This document shows positions 1 through 7,133 of a DNA stretch of 55,889 bases, in pieces. The translations under genes and the position numbers were made by a program. Position 1 is the first letter of the stretch; each line of letters begins with the position of its first letter. The notes below the pieces were generated by a model. It searched no databases and was not told the origin of the DNA. It worked only from the letters and a program-made list of their open reading frames with translations. Origin of the DNA: Pseudoalteromonas sp. TB64 (GTDB taxonomy: Bacteria; Pseudomonadota; Gammaproteobacteria; Enterobacterales; Alteromonadaceae); the NCBI RefSeq assembly GCF_000498095.1, contig NZ_AUTQ01000189.1, forward strand, positions 2,001 through 57,889. The letters are read 5' to 3'.

Positions 1-1
1 A

Positions 2-310
2 AGCCGTAAATGGAAAGAAGTACTGGGCGGCGAGTTTTCGCATTTAGTATACGACGGTCGTTGGTTTACACCGCTTAAAGATTCTATTTTAGCTGGTGCT
101 GAGGCACTTTCTAAAGTGGCAACAGGTGAAGTGGTACTTAAGCTATACAAAGGTCAAGTAACAGCGGTACAAAAGCAGTCACCAAATAGCTTATACAGCG
201 AAGCATTCGCTACATTTGGCGAAGATGATGTGTACGACCAATCACACGCTGAAGGCTTTATTCGTTTATTCTCGCTTTCAAGCAGAATTTCAGCACTCGC
301 TAAAAAGTAA
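2..310 (+). CDS. argG: Argininosuccinate synthase, C-terminal part (truncated by window edge)
   Basis: The reading frame is open from base 2 to the stop at 308-310 and gives about 102 residues. They match the end of argininosuccinate synthase: a WFTPL segment, then a [12 protein letters not shown] strand and the closing [13 protein letters not shown] region found in the tetramerisation tail. The enzyme joins citrulline and aspartate using ATP in arginine synthesis. The gene lies 49 bases before argH in the same direction, and the product of ArgG is the substrate of ArgH, which supports an arg operon. The start and catalytic domain lie outside the window. Confidence 0.93.
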   Translation, partial: SRKWKEVLGGEFSHLVYDGRWFTPLKDSILAGAEALSKVATGEVVLKLYKGQVTAVQKQSPNSLYSEAFATFGEDDVYDQSHAEGFIRLFSLSSRISALAKK

Positions 311-359
311 ATTATTACGCCCCTTGTAAAAGGGGCACTACAGGGTTTGGAGATATTTC

Positions 360-2225
360 ATGGCATTATGGGGCGGACGTTTTTCTACGGGTCCAGATGA
401 GGCGTTTAAGCAATTTAACGACTCTCTTCCCTTCGATTATCAGTTAGCAGAGCAAGATATTATTGGCTCTGTGGCATGGGCTGGCGCACTTGAGCAAGTA
501 AATGTGCTATCGAGTGATGAGCACAAAGAGCTTGTTGCGGCATTGTATGAGTTACTTGAAGAAGTAAAAGCTGATCCACTCGCCGTAGCGACCTCGGGTG
601 CAGAGGATATTCACTCGCATGTTGAAGCTGCATTAATCGAAAAAGTAGGTGATCTAGCTAAAAAATTACATACAGGCAGAAGCCGTAATGACCAAGTAGC
701 GACAGACTTTAGATTATGGTGTCGTGACACCGCAGATCATATTTTAAAAGCAATTGAGCAACTCAAAGGTGAATTTGTATCTTTAGCTGAGCGTGAACTG
801 GGAACAATTTTACCTGGTTATACTCATTTACAGCGTGCTCAACCCGTATTATTTAGCCATTGGTGTATGGCTTACGTAGAAATGCTAGAGCGTGATGAAA
901 GCCGTTTGCAAGATGCAAAAGCACGCATGAACTTTTGTCCACTTGGAAGTGGCGCATTGGCCGGCACAGCTTACCCAATTGATCGCCAAACACTTGCACA
1001 AGGCTTAGGCTTTACTGGTGCTACTAAAAATAGCCTTGATGGCGTGTCTGATCGCGACTTTGTTGTAGAGCTATTAAGCTGTGCATCTATTTCGATGATT
1101 CACTTATCACGTATGTCTGAAGATTTAATATTTTATAACTCTGGTGAAGCTGGTTTTATAGAGCTTGCAGATAATGTGACGTCTGGCTCATCGTTAATGC
1201 CTCAGAAGAAAAACCCTGATGCACTTGAGCTTATTCGTGGTAAAACCGGACGTGTATTTGGTGCGTTTAGCGCGATGATGATGACGTTAAAGGCACTACC
1301 ACTTGCCTACAATAAAGATATGCAAGAGGACAAAGAAGGCATATTTGACGCAATGCCAACATGGCTAGCGTGTATTCATATGGCACAAGCGTGTATTAAA
1401 GGCGTTAAGGTAAGAAGCGAACGTACTCTTTCGGCAGCTAAAGGGGGTCATGCTAATGCAACTGAGCTTGCAGATTACCTCGTTGCTAAAGGCGTACCGT
1501 TTAGAGAAGGGCATCATATTGTGGGTGTGCTTGTTCAGCTTGCTATTAGTGAAGGTAAAACACTTGAAGATCTTTCGCTTGCGCAATATAAATCGGTAAG
1601 CGACGTGTTTGAAGACGATGTATATCCGGTACTTGAAATTGACGCCTGTATAAAAGCGCGTCAAGCACTTGGCGGTACATCTATTGAGCAAGTAACGAAT
1701 GCAATAAAAGAAGCGAAAAAAAAACAGCAAATAACGGTTCGTGATGCCAACTTAGATGATGTTGAATCAATTGCTAAATTGGTTCAACATTGGGCAACTG
1801 TAGGCGAAAACCTACCGCGTGCTAAAAGCGATATGGTGCACTCTATAAATGAGTTTGCTGTAACAGAAATTAACGGCAGAGTAACTGGATGTGCGTCGTT
1901 GTATATATACGACACTGGCCTTGCTGAAATACGCTCATTAGGTATAGACCCCCAAAGCGCTGTTTCAGGTCAAGGTAGGCAGTTAGTTGAGCACTTATTA
2001 GTTAAAGCCAAAAAATTGGCACTAAATCGGGTAATCGTATTAACACGTGTCCCTGACTTTTTCGAAAAGCAGCGTTTCACGTTTTGCTCTAAAGAGAGCC
2101 TGCCTGAAAAAGTAATGAAAGATTGCGAACTTTGCCTTCGTAAAGAGAATTGTGACGAAGTAGCAATGGAATATATTTTAAAGCTAAGTAAAAGTACGGA
2201 GATCCCGTGTAAATACGTAGCTTAA
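360..2225 (+). CDS. argH: Fused argininosuccinate lyase / N-acetylglutamate synthase-like protein ArgH(A)
   Basis: The 621-residue protein has two parts. Residues 1 to about 455 are a full argininosuccinate lyase, with the fumarase/aspartase signature [12 protein letters not shown] at about 275-286 and the HTGRSRND segment near 105. It splits argininosuccinate into arginine and fumarate. From about residue 458 ([10 protein letters not shown]) a GNAT acetyltransferase domain follows, with an acetyl-CoA loop-like [12 protein letters not shown]. This ArgH-ArgA fusion is known from Moritella, Vibrio and Alteromonadales, where the GNAT part supplies N-acetylglutamate synthase activity for the first step of the pathway. 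A typical lyase is about 460 residues, so the extension is real and in frame. It lies downstream of argG and ends at a strong terminator. Confidence 0.95.
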   Translation: MALWGGRFSTGPDEAFKQFNDSLPFDYQLAEQDIIGSVAWAGALEQVNVLSSDEHKELVAALYELLEEVKADPLAVATSGAEDIHSHVEAALIEKVGDLAKKLHTGRSRNDQVATDFRLWCRDTADHILKAIEQLKGEFVSLAERELGTILPGYTHLQRAQPVLFSHWCMAYVEMLERDESRLQDAKARMNFCPLGSGALAGTAYPIDRQTLAQGLGFTGATKNSLDGVSDRDFVVELLSCASISMIHLSRMSEDLIFYNSGEAGFIELADNVTSGSSLMPQKKNPDALELIRGKTGRVFGAFSAMMMTLKALPLAYNKDMQEDKEGIFDAMPTWLACIHMAQACIKGVKVRSERTLSAAKGGHANATELADYLVAKGVPFREGHHIVGVLVQLAISEGKTLEDLSLAQYKSVSDVFEDDVYPVLEIDACIKARQALGGTSIEQVTNAIKEAKKKQQITVRDANLDDVESIAKLVQHWATVGENLPRAKSDMVHSINEFAVTEINGRVTGCASLYIYDTGLAEIRSLGIDPQSAVSGQGRQLVEHLLVKAKKLALNRVIVLTRVPDFFEKQRFTFCSKESLPEKVMKDCELCLRKENCDEVAMEYILKLSKSTEIPCKYVA

Positions 2226-2237
2226 ACTCCCTGGATA

Positions 2238-2272
2238 CAAAAAACGCACGGTTACCCCTGTGCGTTTTTTTA
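2238..2272 (+). terminator. Rho-independent terminator after argH
   Basis: AAAAACGCAC and GTGCGTTTTT form a 10-bp stem around a short loop, followed by a T run. It lies 13 bases after the argH stop and separates the arg operon from the membrane-protein array. Confidence 0.9.
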
Positions 2273-2286
2273 TGTCTGCAGTAATT

Positions 2287-2301
2287 TGGTCTGGTCTGGT
2301 C
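2287..2301 (+). repeat. Short direct repeat, GGTCT-type pentamer x3
   Basis: GGTCT occurs three times in a row in a G/T-rich stretch upstream of the sigma-54 promoter motif. It may be chance simple sequence; no function is assigned. Confidence 0.5.
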
Positions 2302-2324
2302 TGAGTTGTTTTGTTGTTTGGTTT

Positions 2325-2345
2325 TATACCTATTTTATAGGTATA
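2325..2345. promoter_or_regulatory. Perfect 8-bp inverted repeat upstream of a sigma-54 promoter
   Basis: TATACCTA, a 5-base spacer, then TAGGTATA. It is a perfect dyad centred at 2335, about 31 bases before the -24 element at 2366. No T run follows, so it is unlike a terminator and better fits a protein-binding site. Which protein binds is unknown. Activator sites for sigma-54 promoters usually lie further upstream, so a repressor or a close-range activator is equally possible. Confidence 0.4.
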
Positions 2346-2365
2346 TTTAGCGTGTCAAAAAAAGT

Positions 2366-2381
2366 TGGCACATTGGTTGCT
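2366..2381 (+). promoter_or_regulatory. Sigma-54 (RpoN) promoter motif, consensus match
   Basis: TGGCACATTGGTTGCT fits the RpoN consensus TGGCAC-N5-TTGCW at every position, with the invariant GG and GC dinucleotides correctly spaced. Transcription would start near 2391-2393, leaving a leader of about 110 bases before the peptide gene at 2504. It lies downstream of the argH terminator and points at the array, so it probably drives the 64-residue peptide and the membrane-protein cluster. This would require an enhancer-binding activator, not identified here. Confidence 0.7.
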
Positions 2382-2503
2382 TTGTACTATGTAAGATAGC
2401 AGAACTGCTATCGCTACTTTAAACAGGTGATGCATTTATCTACATAATAATGTGGTTAAAAGTTGAACCAAATATAATTTAAACTTTTATAAGGATCAAT
2501 TAC

Positions 2504-2698
2504 ATGCAAGTTTCAACTAATAGCCAAGTACAAATGCAAGCATACAATAAAACACAACAATTAAAGCCTGCAATGGAACAAACTGCTAGCCCTAAAACCC
2601 TGCAATCTGATACAGTAAGCTTCTCTCAAGAGGCTATTGCTGCAGCTGGTGCAGAATTACAGCGCGGTGGTGGTATAATACCTATAAAACCTAAGTAA
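2504..2698 (+). CDS. Small unknown protein heading the membrane-protein array
   Basis: This is a 64-residue, hydrophilic, glutamine-rich protein without a signal peptide or membrane segment. An AAGGA ribosome site lies about 10 bases before the ATG. The middle reads SDTVSFSQEAIAAAGAEL, probably a short amphipathic helix, and the end is RGGGIIPIKPK, a triple glycine followed by a basic, proline-containing tail. It begins 17 bases before the first membrane-protein gene, with the sigma-54 motif about 120 bases upstream, so it is probably first in that operon. I do not recognise the family. A precursor of a secreted peptide is conceivable because of the glycines, but no peptidase-transporter gene is nearby. 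A cytoplasmic regulator or structural peptide is equally possible. Confidence 0.7.
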   Translation: MQVSTNSQVQMQAYNKTQQLKPAMEQTASPKTLQSDTVSFSQEAIAAAGAELQRGGGIIPIKPK

Positions 2699-2714
2699 TT
2701 AATTAAGGTTATAA

Positions 2715-3248
2715 ATGTTTTTAACTGAGTTTTTTGGTTTTTTTTCGCTTTCAGCATTTACAATGTGGGGATTTTTAATGGCATTTTTTTTTAATGTCTT
2801 TGTTTACTCCCTAAATGTGAAAAGAGATACAAATCTATTGTTCAGTTCGTTTGTTATGATGGTTTCTTACACACTATCTGATTATTTCTTTACATGGCTG
2901 TCGATAAAAACTACTGTATTGTTAGATTGGGCAATATATGATGTTCTAACTATTTTAATTCTTTCTGTCAGCCTTGCTTGTAAGAAAAAAACCTCCGTTT
3001 CATTCATATACTTGATCGTGGGACTATCAATAAATTTAACTTTTTTTCTTTTGATGTATTTTGATTTATATGTACATCAAAACAAAGAACCGTGGTTATT
3101 ATGGGACATTTACGCAGTTTCAGTTAATATTATAGACTTAACAATGATTGTTGCACTTATTGTTGATAGAGATTTTCTCGGTCTTAATAAATTAAAAAAC
3201 AAAACCCTTAGCTACTTCAAATCAAACGATACCCACAAAGTAACCTAG
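2715..3248 (+). CDS. Array membrane protein, copy 1
   Basis: The 177-residue protein is very hydrophobic, with four or five probable membrane helices (about 10-30, 42-60, 70-88, 95-115 and 135-150). The start has an AAGG site about 5 bases upstream. It carries the family marks MWGFLMAFFF, MMVSY, GLSIN, EPWLLW and DFLGL. It is the most divergent copy at the N-terminus: YSLNVKRD replaces the SINK motif, and W-L-L-W replaces W-W-F-W. The short C-terminal tail is basic and probably cytoplasmic. No catalytic residues are evident. Function is unknown; an immunity-like, channel-like or sensory membrane protein are all possible. Confidence 0.8.
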   Translation: MFLTEFFGFFSLSAFTMWGFLMAFFFNVFVYSLNVKRDTNLLFSSFVMMVSYTLSDYFFTWLSIKTTVLLDWAIYDVLTILILSVSLACKKKTSVSFIYLIVGLSINLTFFLLMYFDLYVHQNKEPWLLWDIYAVSVNIIDLTMIVALIVDRDFLGLNKLKNKTLSYFKSNDTHKVT

Positions 3249-3253
3249 CTTAA

Positions 3254-3712
3254 ATGTATGTTACTGAACCCCTAATGGTTTATGTACAAGCTTTCACTCA
3301 GTGGGGCTTTTTAATGGCCTTCCTGTATTGTTTGGCCTCTACTATAAATAAAGAAAATAAATCCACTGTTTATTTATCTACGCTTATGCTTTTCTCATAT
3401 ATTTCCAGTGGTTACATAAGCTTATTAGAAAGTTTATATTTAAACTCGGCGCTCTACGACTTTTTTACAATTTTAGCTTTGTTAACTTTACAGCACTTTA
3501 AAATACTTCAGCGCTCTACAGCTTTTCACTTCATCATCTTTGCATTAACAATAAATGCTGTACTCGCCTTAATATTGCATTACGATCTATACGTCTTATA
3601 TAACTATGAGCCTTGGTGGTATTGGAGTGTTTATTCTATTGGTGTAAATATGTTCGATGTTTTAATGATTCTGTCACTAGTACTCAATAAAAATCTCAAA
3701 AATAATGGATAA
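3254..3712 (+). CDS. Array membrane protein, copy 2
   Basis: A 152-residue polytopic membrane protein, the shortest intact copy. Family marks are QWGFLMAFLY at about 16-25, STINKENKS, LYDFFTI, a LTINAV segment, EPWWYWSVYSI near 120 and LVLNKNL at the end. It stops just after this last helix, so the basic tail of copies 1, 5 and 6 is missing. It begins 5 bases after copy 1 and its stop overlaps the next start in ATGGATAA, which predicts translational coupling. Confidence 0.8.
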   Translation: MYVTEPLMVYVQAFTQWGFLMAFLYCLASTINKENKSTVYLSTLMLFSYISSGYISLLESLYLNSALYDFFTILALLTLQHFKILQRSTAFHFIIFALTINAVLALILHYDLYVLYNYEPWWYWSVYSIGVNMFDVLMILSLVLNKNLKNNG

Positions 3713-4178
3713 TATTCTAGTTAATCCAGCAATTTCTTTTTACATAGGTGCATTTGTACAGTGGGGCTTTTTAATGGCTTTTTTGTACTCATTAGTTATA
3801 AGTATTAACAAACCTAGAAAAGAAGCTGTATGGTTATCATTGGTTATGACAATTTCTTACTCCTCAAGCCTGTTTATCGATATACAAGATATATCGTACC
3901 TTCAACTCTTTTTGTTTGATATAACAACTATTTTCGCCATTATTATTTTAAGGTTTTTCATTATTGAAAATCTTATATCGATCTACTTGTTGTTAGGGTT
4001 GACTATAAACTCATCATTATTTCTTGGTATGTATATAGATGTGTCAGTTTTTAATAATTACGAACCTTGGTGGTTTTGGTCATTCTATTCAATAAGTATT
4101 AATGTGGTCGATTTATCAATGATAGCTATATTCTTTATAAACAAAGATTTCTTGGGTTTAGATATGGCTAATAAATAG
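3705..4178 (+). CDS. Array membrane protein, copy 3
   Basis: A 157-residue polytopic membrane protein. Marks are QWGFLMAFLYSL, SINKPRKE, ISYSSSLF, FDITTI, GLTINSSLFLGMY, EPWWFWSFYSI and NKDFLGLD. It has the cleanest version of the tryptophan box and the terminal motif. The start codon lies inside the end of copy 2 (8-base overlap). A 20-base gap with an AAGAG ribosome site leads to the decayed fourth copy. Four or five membrane helices are likely. Function unknown. Confidence 0.8.
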   Translation: MDNILVNPAISFYIGAFVQWGFLMAFLYSLVISINKPRKEAVWLSLVMTISYSSSLFIDIQDISYLQLFLFDITTIFAIIILRFFIIENLISIYLLLGLTINSSLFLGMYIDVSVFNNYEPWWFWSFYSISINVVDLSMIAIFFINKDFLGLDMANK

Positions 4179-4198
4179 TACTTTTAAGAGAAAAGTTA

Positions 4199-4610
4199 AT
4201 GGCTGATATACTTTTGGGGCTTGTTGACTTGGAATATAACGTAGCAATATTATTTATATGGTTTATCTTAATTGCATTTTTATATAACCTGTCTGCTAGT
4301 ATAAATAAGGTTGATAAAAGCAGAGTTCATTTGTCATGTTGGTATCGTATATTTCTAGCCTGTTTATGGATACAAGTATTGCAACTCCTCATTTAAATTA
4401 CTTTTATTATGACTTTGTTACCATTGGTATTTTACTACTTTGGTTATTTGCATATAAAAAATAGTACCAACTGCCTTTTATTACCTATTTGCAGGTCTTT
4501 CTATTAACGCATCTTTATTTTTAGCTATGTATTACGATATAGAGGTTTTAGGCTTGGTTAAGCTTACTAACTTTTTAACTGAAAAATTTAAAAGGTCACG
4601 CAATGCTTGA
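4199..4610 (+). pseudogene. Array membrane protein, copy 4, frameshifted and internally deleted
   Basis: The first frame (4199-4396) starts normally, with AFLYNLSASINKVDKSRVHLS, then leaves the family sequence near 4335. From 4336 the next frame restores it: VSYISSLFMDTS, then TPHLNYFYYDFVTIGILLLW, up to a stop at 4462-4464. From 4470 the third frame continues with AFYYLFAGLSINASLFLAMYYD, and then jumps directly to LGLVKLTNFL, ending at TGA 4608-4610. Relative to copies 5 and 6 this means a deletion of roughly 7 bases near 4337, a second frameshift near 4465, and an in-frame loss of about 35 residues including the WWFW box. The last codons still overlap the ATG of copy 5 by 8 bases. Confidence 0.8.
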
Positions 4611-5130
4611 GTTTTTGTGGAAAGTGGCTGGTTTATACGACTATATAACCATTTTTATAACATGGTCTTTTGTTATTGCTTTTTTATATAATCTTTCCGC
4701 AAGCATTAACAAGTATGACAAAAGTTGCACACAGCTTGCATTCATTATGATGGTATCTTACACCTCAAGTGTTTTTATGGATCCCCTGAGCGAGACACCC
4801 CATTTGACTCTTTTTATATTTGATATCGTAACTATATTTGTTTTGATTTTATGGCGTATCTATTTTAGTAAAAACTTTCCTGTTGCTTTTTATTATCTTT
4901 TAGTTGGACTTAGCTTTAATGCATTTGTTTTTTTTGGAATGCATTACGACAGCATTGTCTTAGGGAATTTAGATTACTGGTGGTTTTGGGCTTTATATGC
5001 GATAGGGCAAATAATTTCTGATTTAACAATGCTTTTAATTCTTCTAATTAATAAGGATTTTTTAGGTTTGGTTGCATTAAAACGACATTTACTTAATCCT
5101 AAAAAATGTAGTAATGAAGAGGTTAAGTAG
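4603..5130 (+). CDS. Array membrane protein, copy 5
   Basis: A 175-residue polytopic membrane protein. The AAAGG ribosome site and the start lie within the end of decayed copy 4. Marks: TWSFVIAFLYNLSASINKYDKS, MMVSYTSSVFMD, FDIVTI, GLSFNAF, YWWFWALYAI and LINKDFLGLVAL, followed by a basic tail (KRHLLNPKK). It is closest to copies 4 and 6 in the first 60 residues. Four or five membrane helices are likely; the positive tail is probably cytoplasmic. Function unknown. Confidence 0.8.
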   Translation: MLEFLWKVAGLYDYITIFITWSFVIAFLYNLSASINKYDKSCTQLAFIMMVSYTSSVFMDPLSETPHLTLFIFDIVTIFVLILWRIYFSKNFPVAFYYLLVGLSFNAFVFFGMHYDSIVLGNLDYWWFWALYAIGQIISDLTMLLILLINKDFLGLVALKRHLLNPKKCSNEEVK

Positions 5131-5131
5131 T

Positions 5132-5650
5132 ATGGAGGAGTTATTTTGGCAATTAAATTCAATTAACGAATATTTTGGGATATTTATTACATGGCTTTTT
5201 GTTTTTGCTTTTTTGTACACTCTATCAGTTGCTATTAATAGGCAAGATAAAAGCCGGGTTCACCTTTCTTTCATTATGATGATTTCGTACACATTTAGCT
5301 TATTTATGGACATAAGTACAACGGCTCCACATTTAAAGTTGTTTATGTTTGATGTACTAACAATTGTAGTTATTGTTATATGGCGTATTTGTTTAGGAAG
5401 TAAAATACCTTACGCATTTAGCTACCTTGTTGTAGGGCTTAGCATTAACGCTACATTATTCATAAGTATGTATTTTGATAATACGATCTATGATAACTGG
5501 GACTTTTGGTGGTTATGGATGCTGTATGGTTTTCTTATGCCTATTATTGATATTGTTATGGCACTTGTACTTATTATAAACAAAGACTTGTTAAAATTAG
5601 TATGGCTAATCAAAAAGCTAAAACCTAGTTTTGTTACAAAAACGAATTAG
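5132..5650 (+). CDS. Array membrane protein, copy 6
   Basis: This start gives 172 residues and is preferred because AAGAGG at 5117-5122 sits 9 bases upstream. An earlier in-frame ATG at 5114 has no ribosome site and would overlap copy 5. Marks: TWLFVFAFLYTLSVAINRQDKS, MMISYTFSLFMD, FDVLTI, GLSINATLFISMYFD, FWWLWMLYG and INKDLLKLVWL, then a basic tail. The N-D-L of the last motif varies from NKDFLGL, so this copy is diverging. It ends at a hairpin covering its stop codon. Confidence 0.8.
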   Translation: MEELFWQLNSINEYFGIFITWLFVFAFLYTLSVAINRQDKSRVHLSFIMMISYTFSLFMDISTTAPHLKLFMFDVLTIVVIVIWRICLGSKIPYAFSYLVVGLSINATLFISMYFDNTIYDNWDFWWLWMLYGFLMPIIDIVMALVLIINKDLLKLVWLIKKLKPSFVTKTN

Positions 5651-5670
5651 CGTATATTTTTATACGCTAA
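5647..5670. terminator. Hairpin between the array and convergent coaD
   Basis: TTAGCGTATA and TATACGCTAA form a perfect 10-bp stem with a four-base loop; it includes the stop codon of copy 6. A T-rich stretch (TTCGTTTTT) follows it only on the minus strand, so it fits best as the terminator of coaD, possibly acting on both strands. Confidence 0.65.
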
Positions 5671-5689
5671 TGTAAGGTAAGAGTGTAAT

Positions 5690-6196
<507 letters not shown>

Positions 6197-6382
6197 CTAT
6201 TATTTTTTCGCTAGTCTAACAGTGTTTTTTACACAAATCAGCTTTGCTAAAAAACAGGTGTTTTACTAATACGCTAAAGGGTGGGAAATAGTGTTAGAGT
6301 GTTTTAATGGTAAATATTTGTTTATACTGCATAGCTTGTTATAAGTGTAATGTAGTCCATAAGATAATTAGAGTGTTAGCAT

Positions 6383-7036
6383 ATGAATACCAAGGATAAA
6401 ATAATACACACCAGTATTTCGCTATTTAATGAGCAAGGTGAACGTGCAATATCAACTAATCATATTGCATCACATTTAGGGATGAGCCCGGGTAATCTTT
6501 ACTATCATTTTAAAAATAAAGAAGACATTATCCGTCATATTTTTGCGCTTTACCGCGAGCACCTAAGTACACACTTTAAGCCAATTAATAAAGATGACGA
6601 TGCTTTTAGTCATTTAACCGCTTACCTAGATTCGTTATTTGAATTGATGTGGCGCTATCATTTTTTTTACGACAACCTTGGCGACATACTTTCCAGAGAC
6701 AGTGATTTAAAACAAGCCTATATTGATTTTCAGCTTGAGCTATTAGAACAAGTTCGCAAAATAATTATTGGCTTACGCGATAGTGAAATGATTGCTATTG
6801 ATGAGCAAGATGTAATTGAATTAGCACATACCTTAAAATTAACGGTTAGCTTTTGGACGCCTTACATTAAAGCGCGTAGACCAAGTGGCACACTAGCCGA
6901 GCAAGATATATATCATGGTATTTTAAAAGTACTTACGCTGTTTAGGGCGTACAGCACGGATAAAAGTATCGATAAAATGAATCTATTACGAGAAAAATAC
7001 ACAGAACTAGCACAGCAAGCTTCAGCGGTTGTATAA
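6383..7036 (+). CDS. TetR/AcrR family transcriptional regulator
   Basis: The 217-residue protein has the TetR DNA-binding helix-turn-helix in the first 55 residues: ISTNHIASHLGMSPGNLYYHFKNKEDII is the recognition region (the Y-Y-H-F-K-N-K-E-D pattern is typical). The rest is an all-helical ligand-binding and dimerisation domain of unknown ligand specificity. GAGTG lies about 8 bases before the ATG. The efflux genes at 13.7-17.9 kb are too far away to assign it as their local repressor. The neighbours coaD and thiI are housekeeping genes, so the target is not evident. Confidence 0.9.
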   Translation: MNTKDKIIHTSISLFNEQGERAISTNHIASHLGMSPGNLYYHFKNKEDIIRHIFALYREHLSTHFKPINKDDDAFSHLTAYLDSLFELMWRYHFFYDNLGDILSRDSDLKQAYIDFQLELLEQVRKIIIGLRDSEMIAIDEQDVIELAHTLKLTVSFWTPYIKARRPSGTLAEQDIYHGILKVLTLFRAYSTDKSIDKMNLLREKYTELAQQASAVV

Positions 7037-7133
7037 CAACTGCCTTTTGGCTATTTCCTAGACGCTGAATTTTTTGCTATAATCGCGCGCCAAATGCCTG
7101 GGAGCGCGAATTCCCGCAGTCTAAGAGTGAACT

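Larger units (their letters stand above)
2715..5650 (+). repeat. Tandem array of six paralogous membrane-protein genes
   Basis: Six consecutive genes (2715, 3254, 3705, 4199 decayed, 4603, 5132) encode proteins of the same plan. Near the N-terminus is a W-x-F-x-x-AFLY motif followed by SIN(K/R). Then come MMxSY, an FD-x-x-TI segment, GL(S/T)IN, and a tryptophan-rich WWFW-type box near residue 125. Most copies end in NKDFLGL. Genes are nearly contiguous: gaps are 5, 20 and 1 bases and two junctions overlap by 8. Copies 2 and 3 share WGFLMAFLY with copy 1, while copies 4 to 6 share AFLYNLS-type sequence and a DKS motif. That suggests two rounds of local duplication. The family is unknown to me. 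Confidence 0.85.

Noticed and set aside
1365-1730. 121-residue minus-strand frame inside argH
   Set aside because: It lies wholly within the argH coding sequence and has the composition of a shadow frame; no ribosome site or family resemblance.
2287-2301. GGTCT repeats as a phase-variation or CRISPR-like repeat
   Set aside because: Only three short units, no spacers and no overlapping gene; too little to call either.
5114-5131. Upstream ATG for the sixth array protein
   Set aside because: No ribosome site and it would overlap copy 5; AAGAGG is well placed only for the ATG at 5132.
6383-7036. TetR gene as the repressor of the RND efflux operon
   Set aside because: About 7 kb and several operons separate them, so position gives no support; a divergent or adjacent regulator would be expected.
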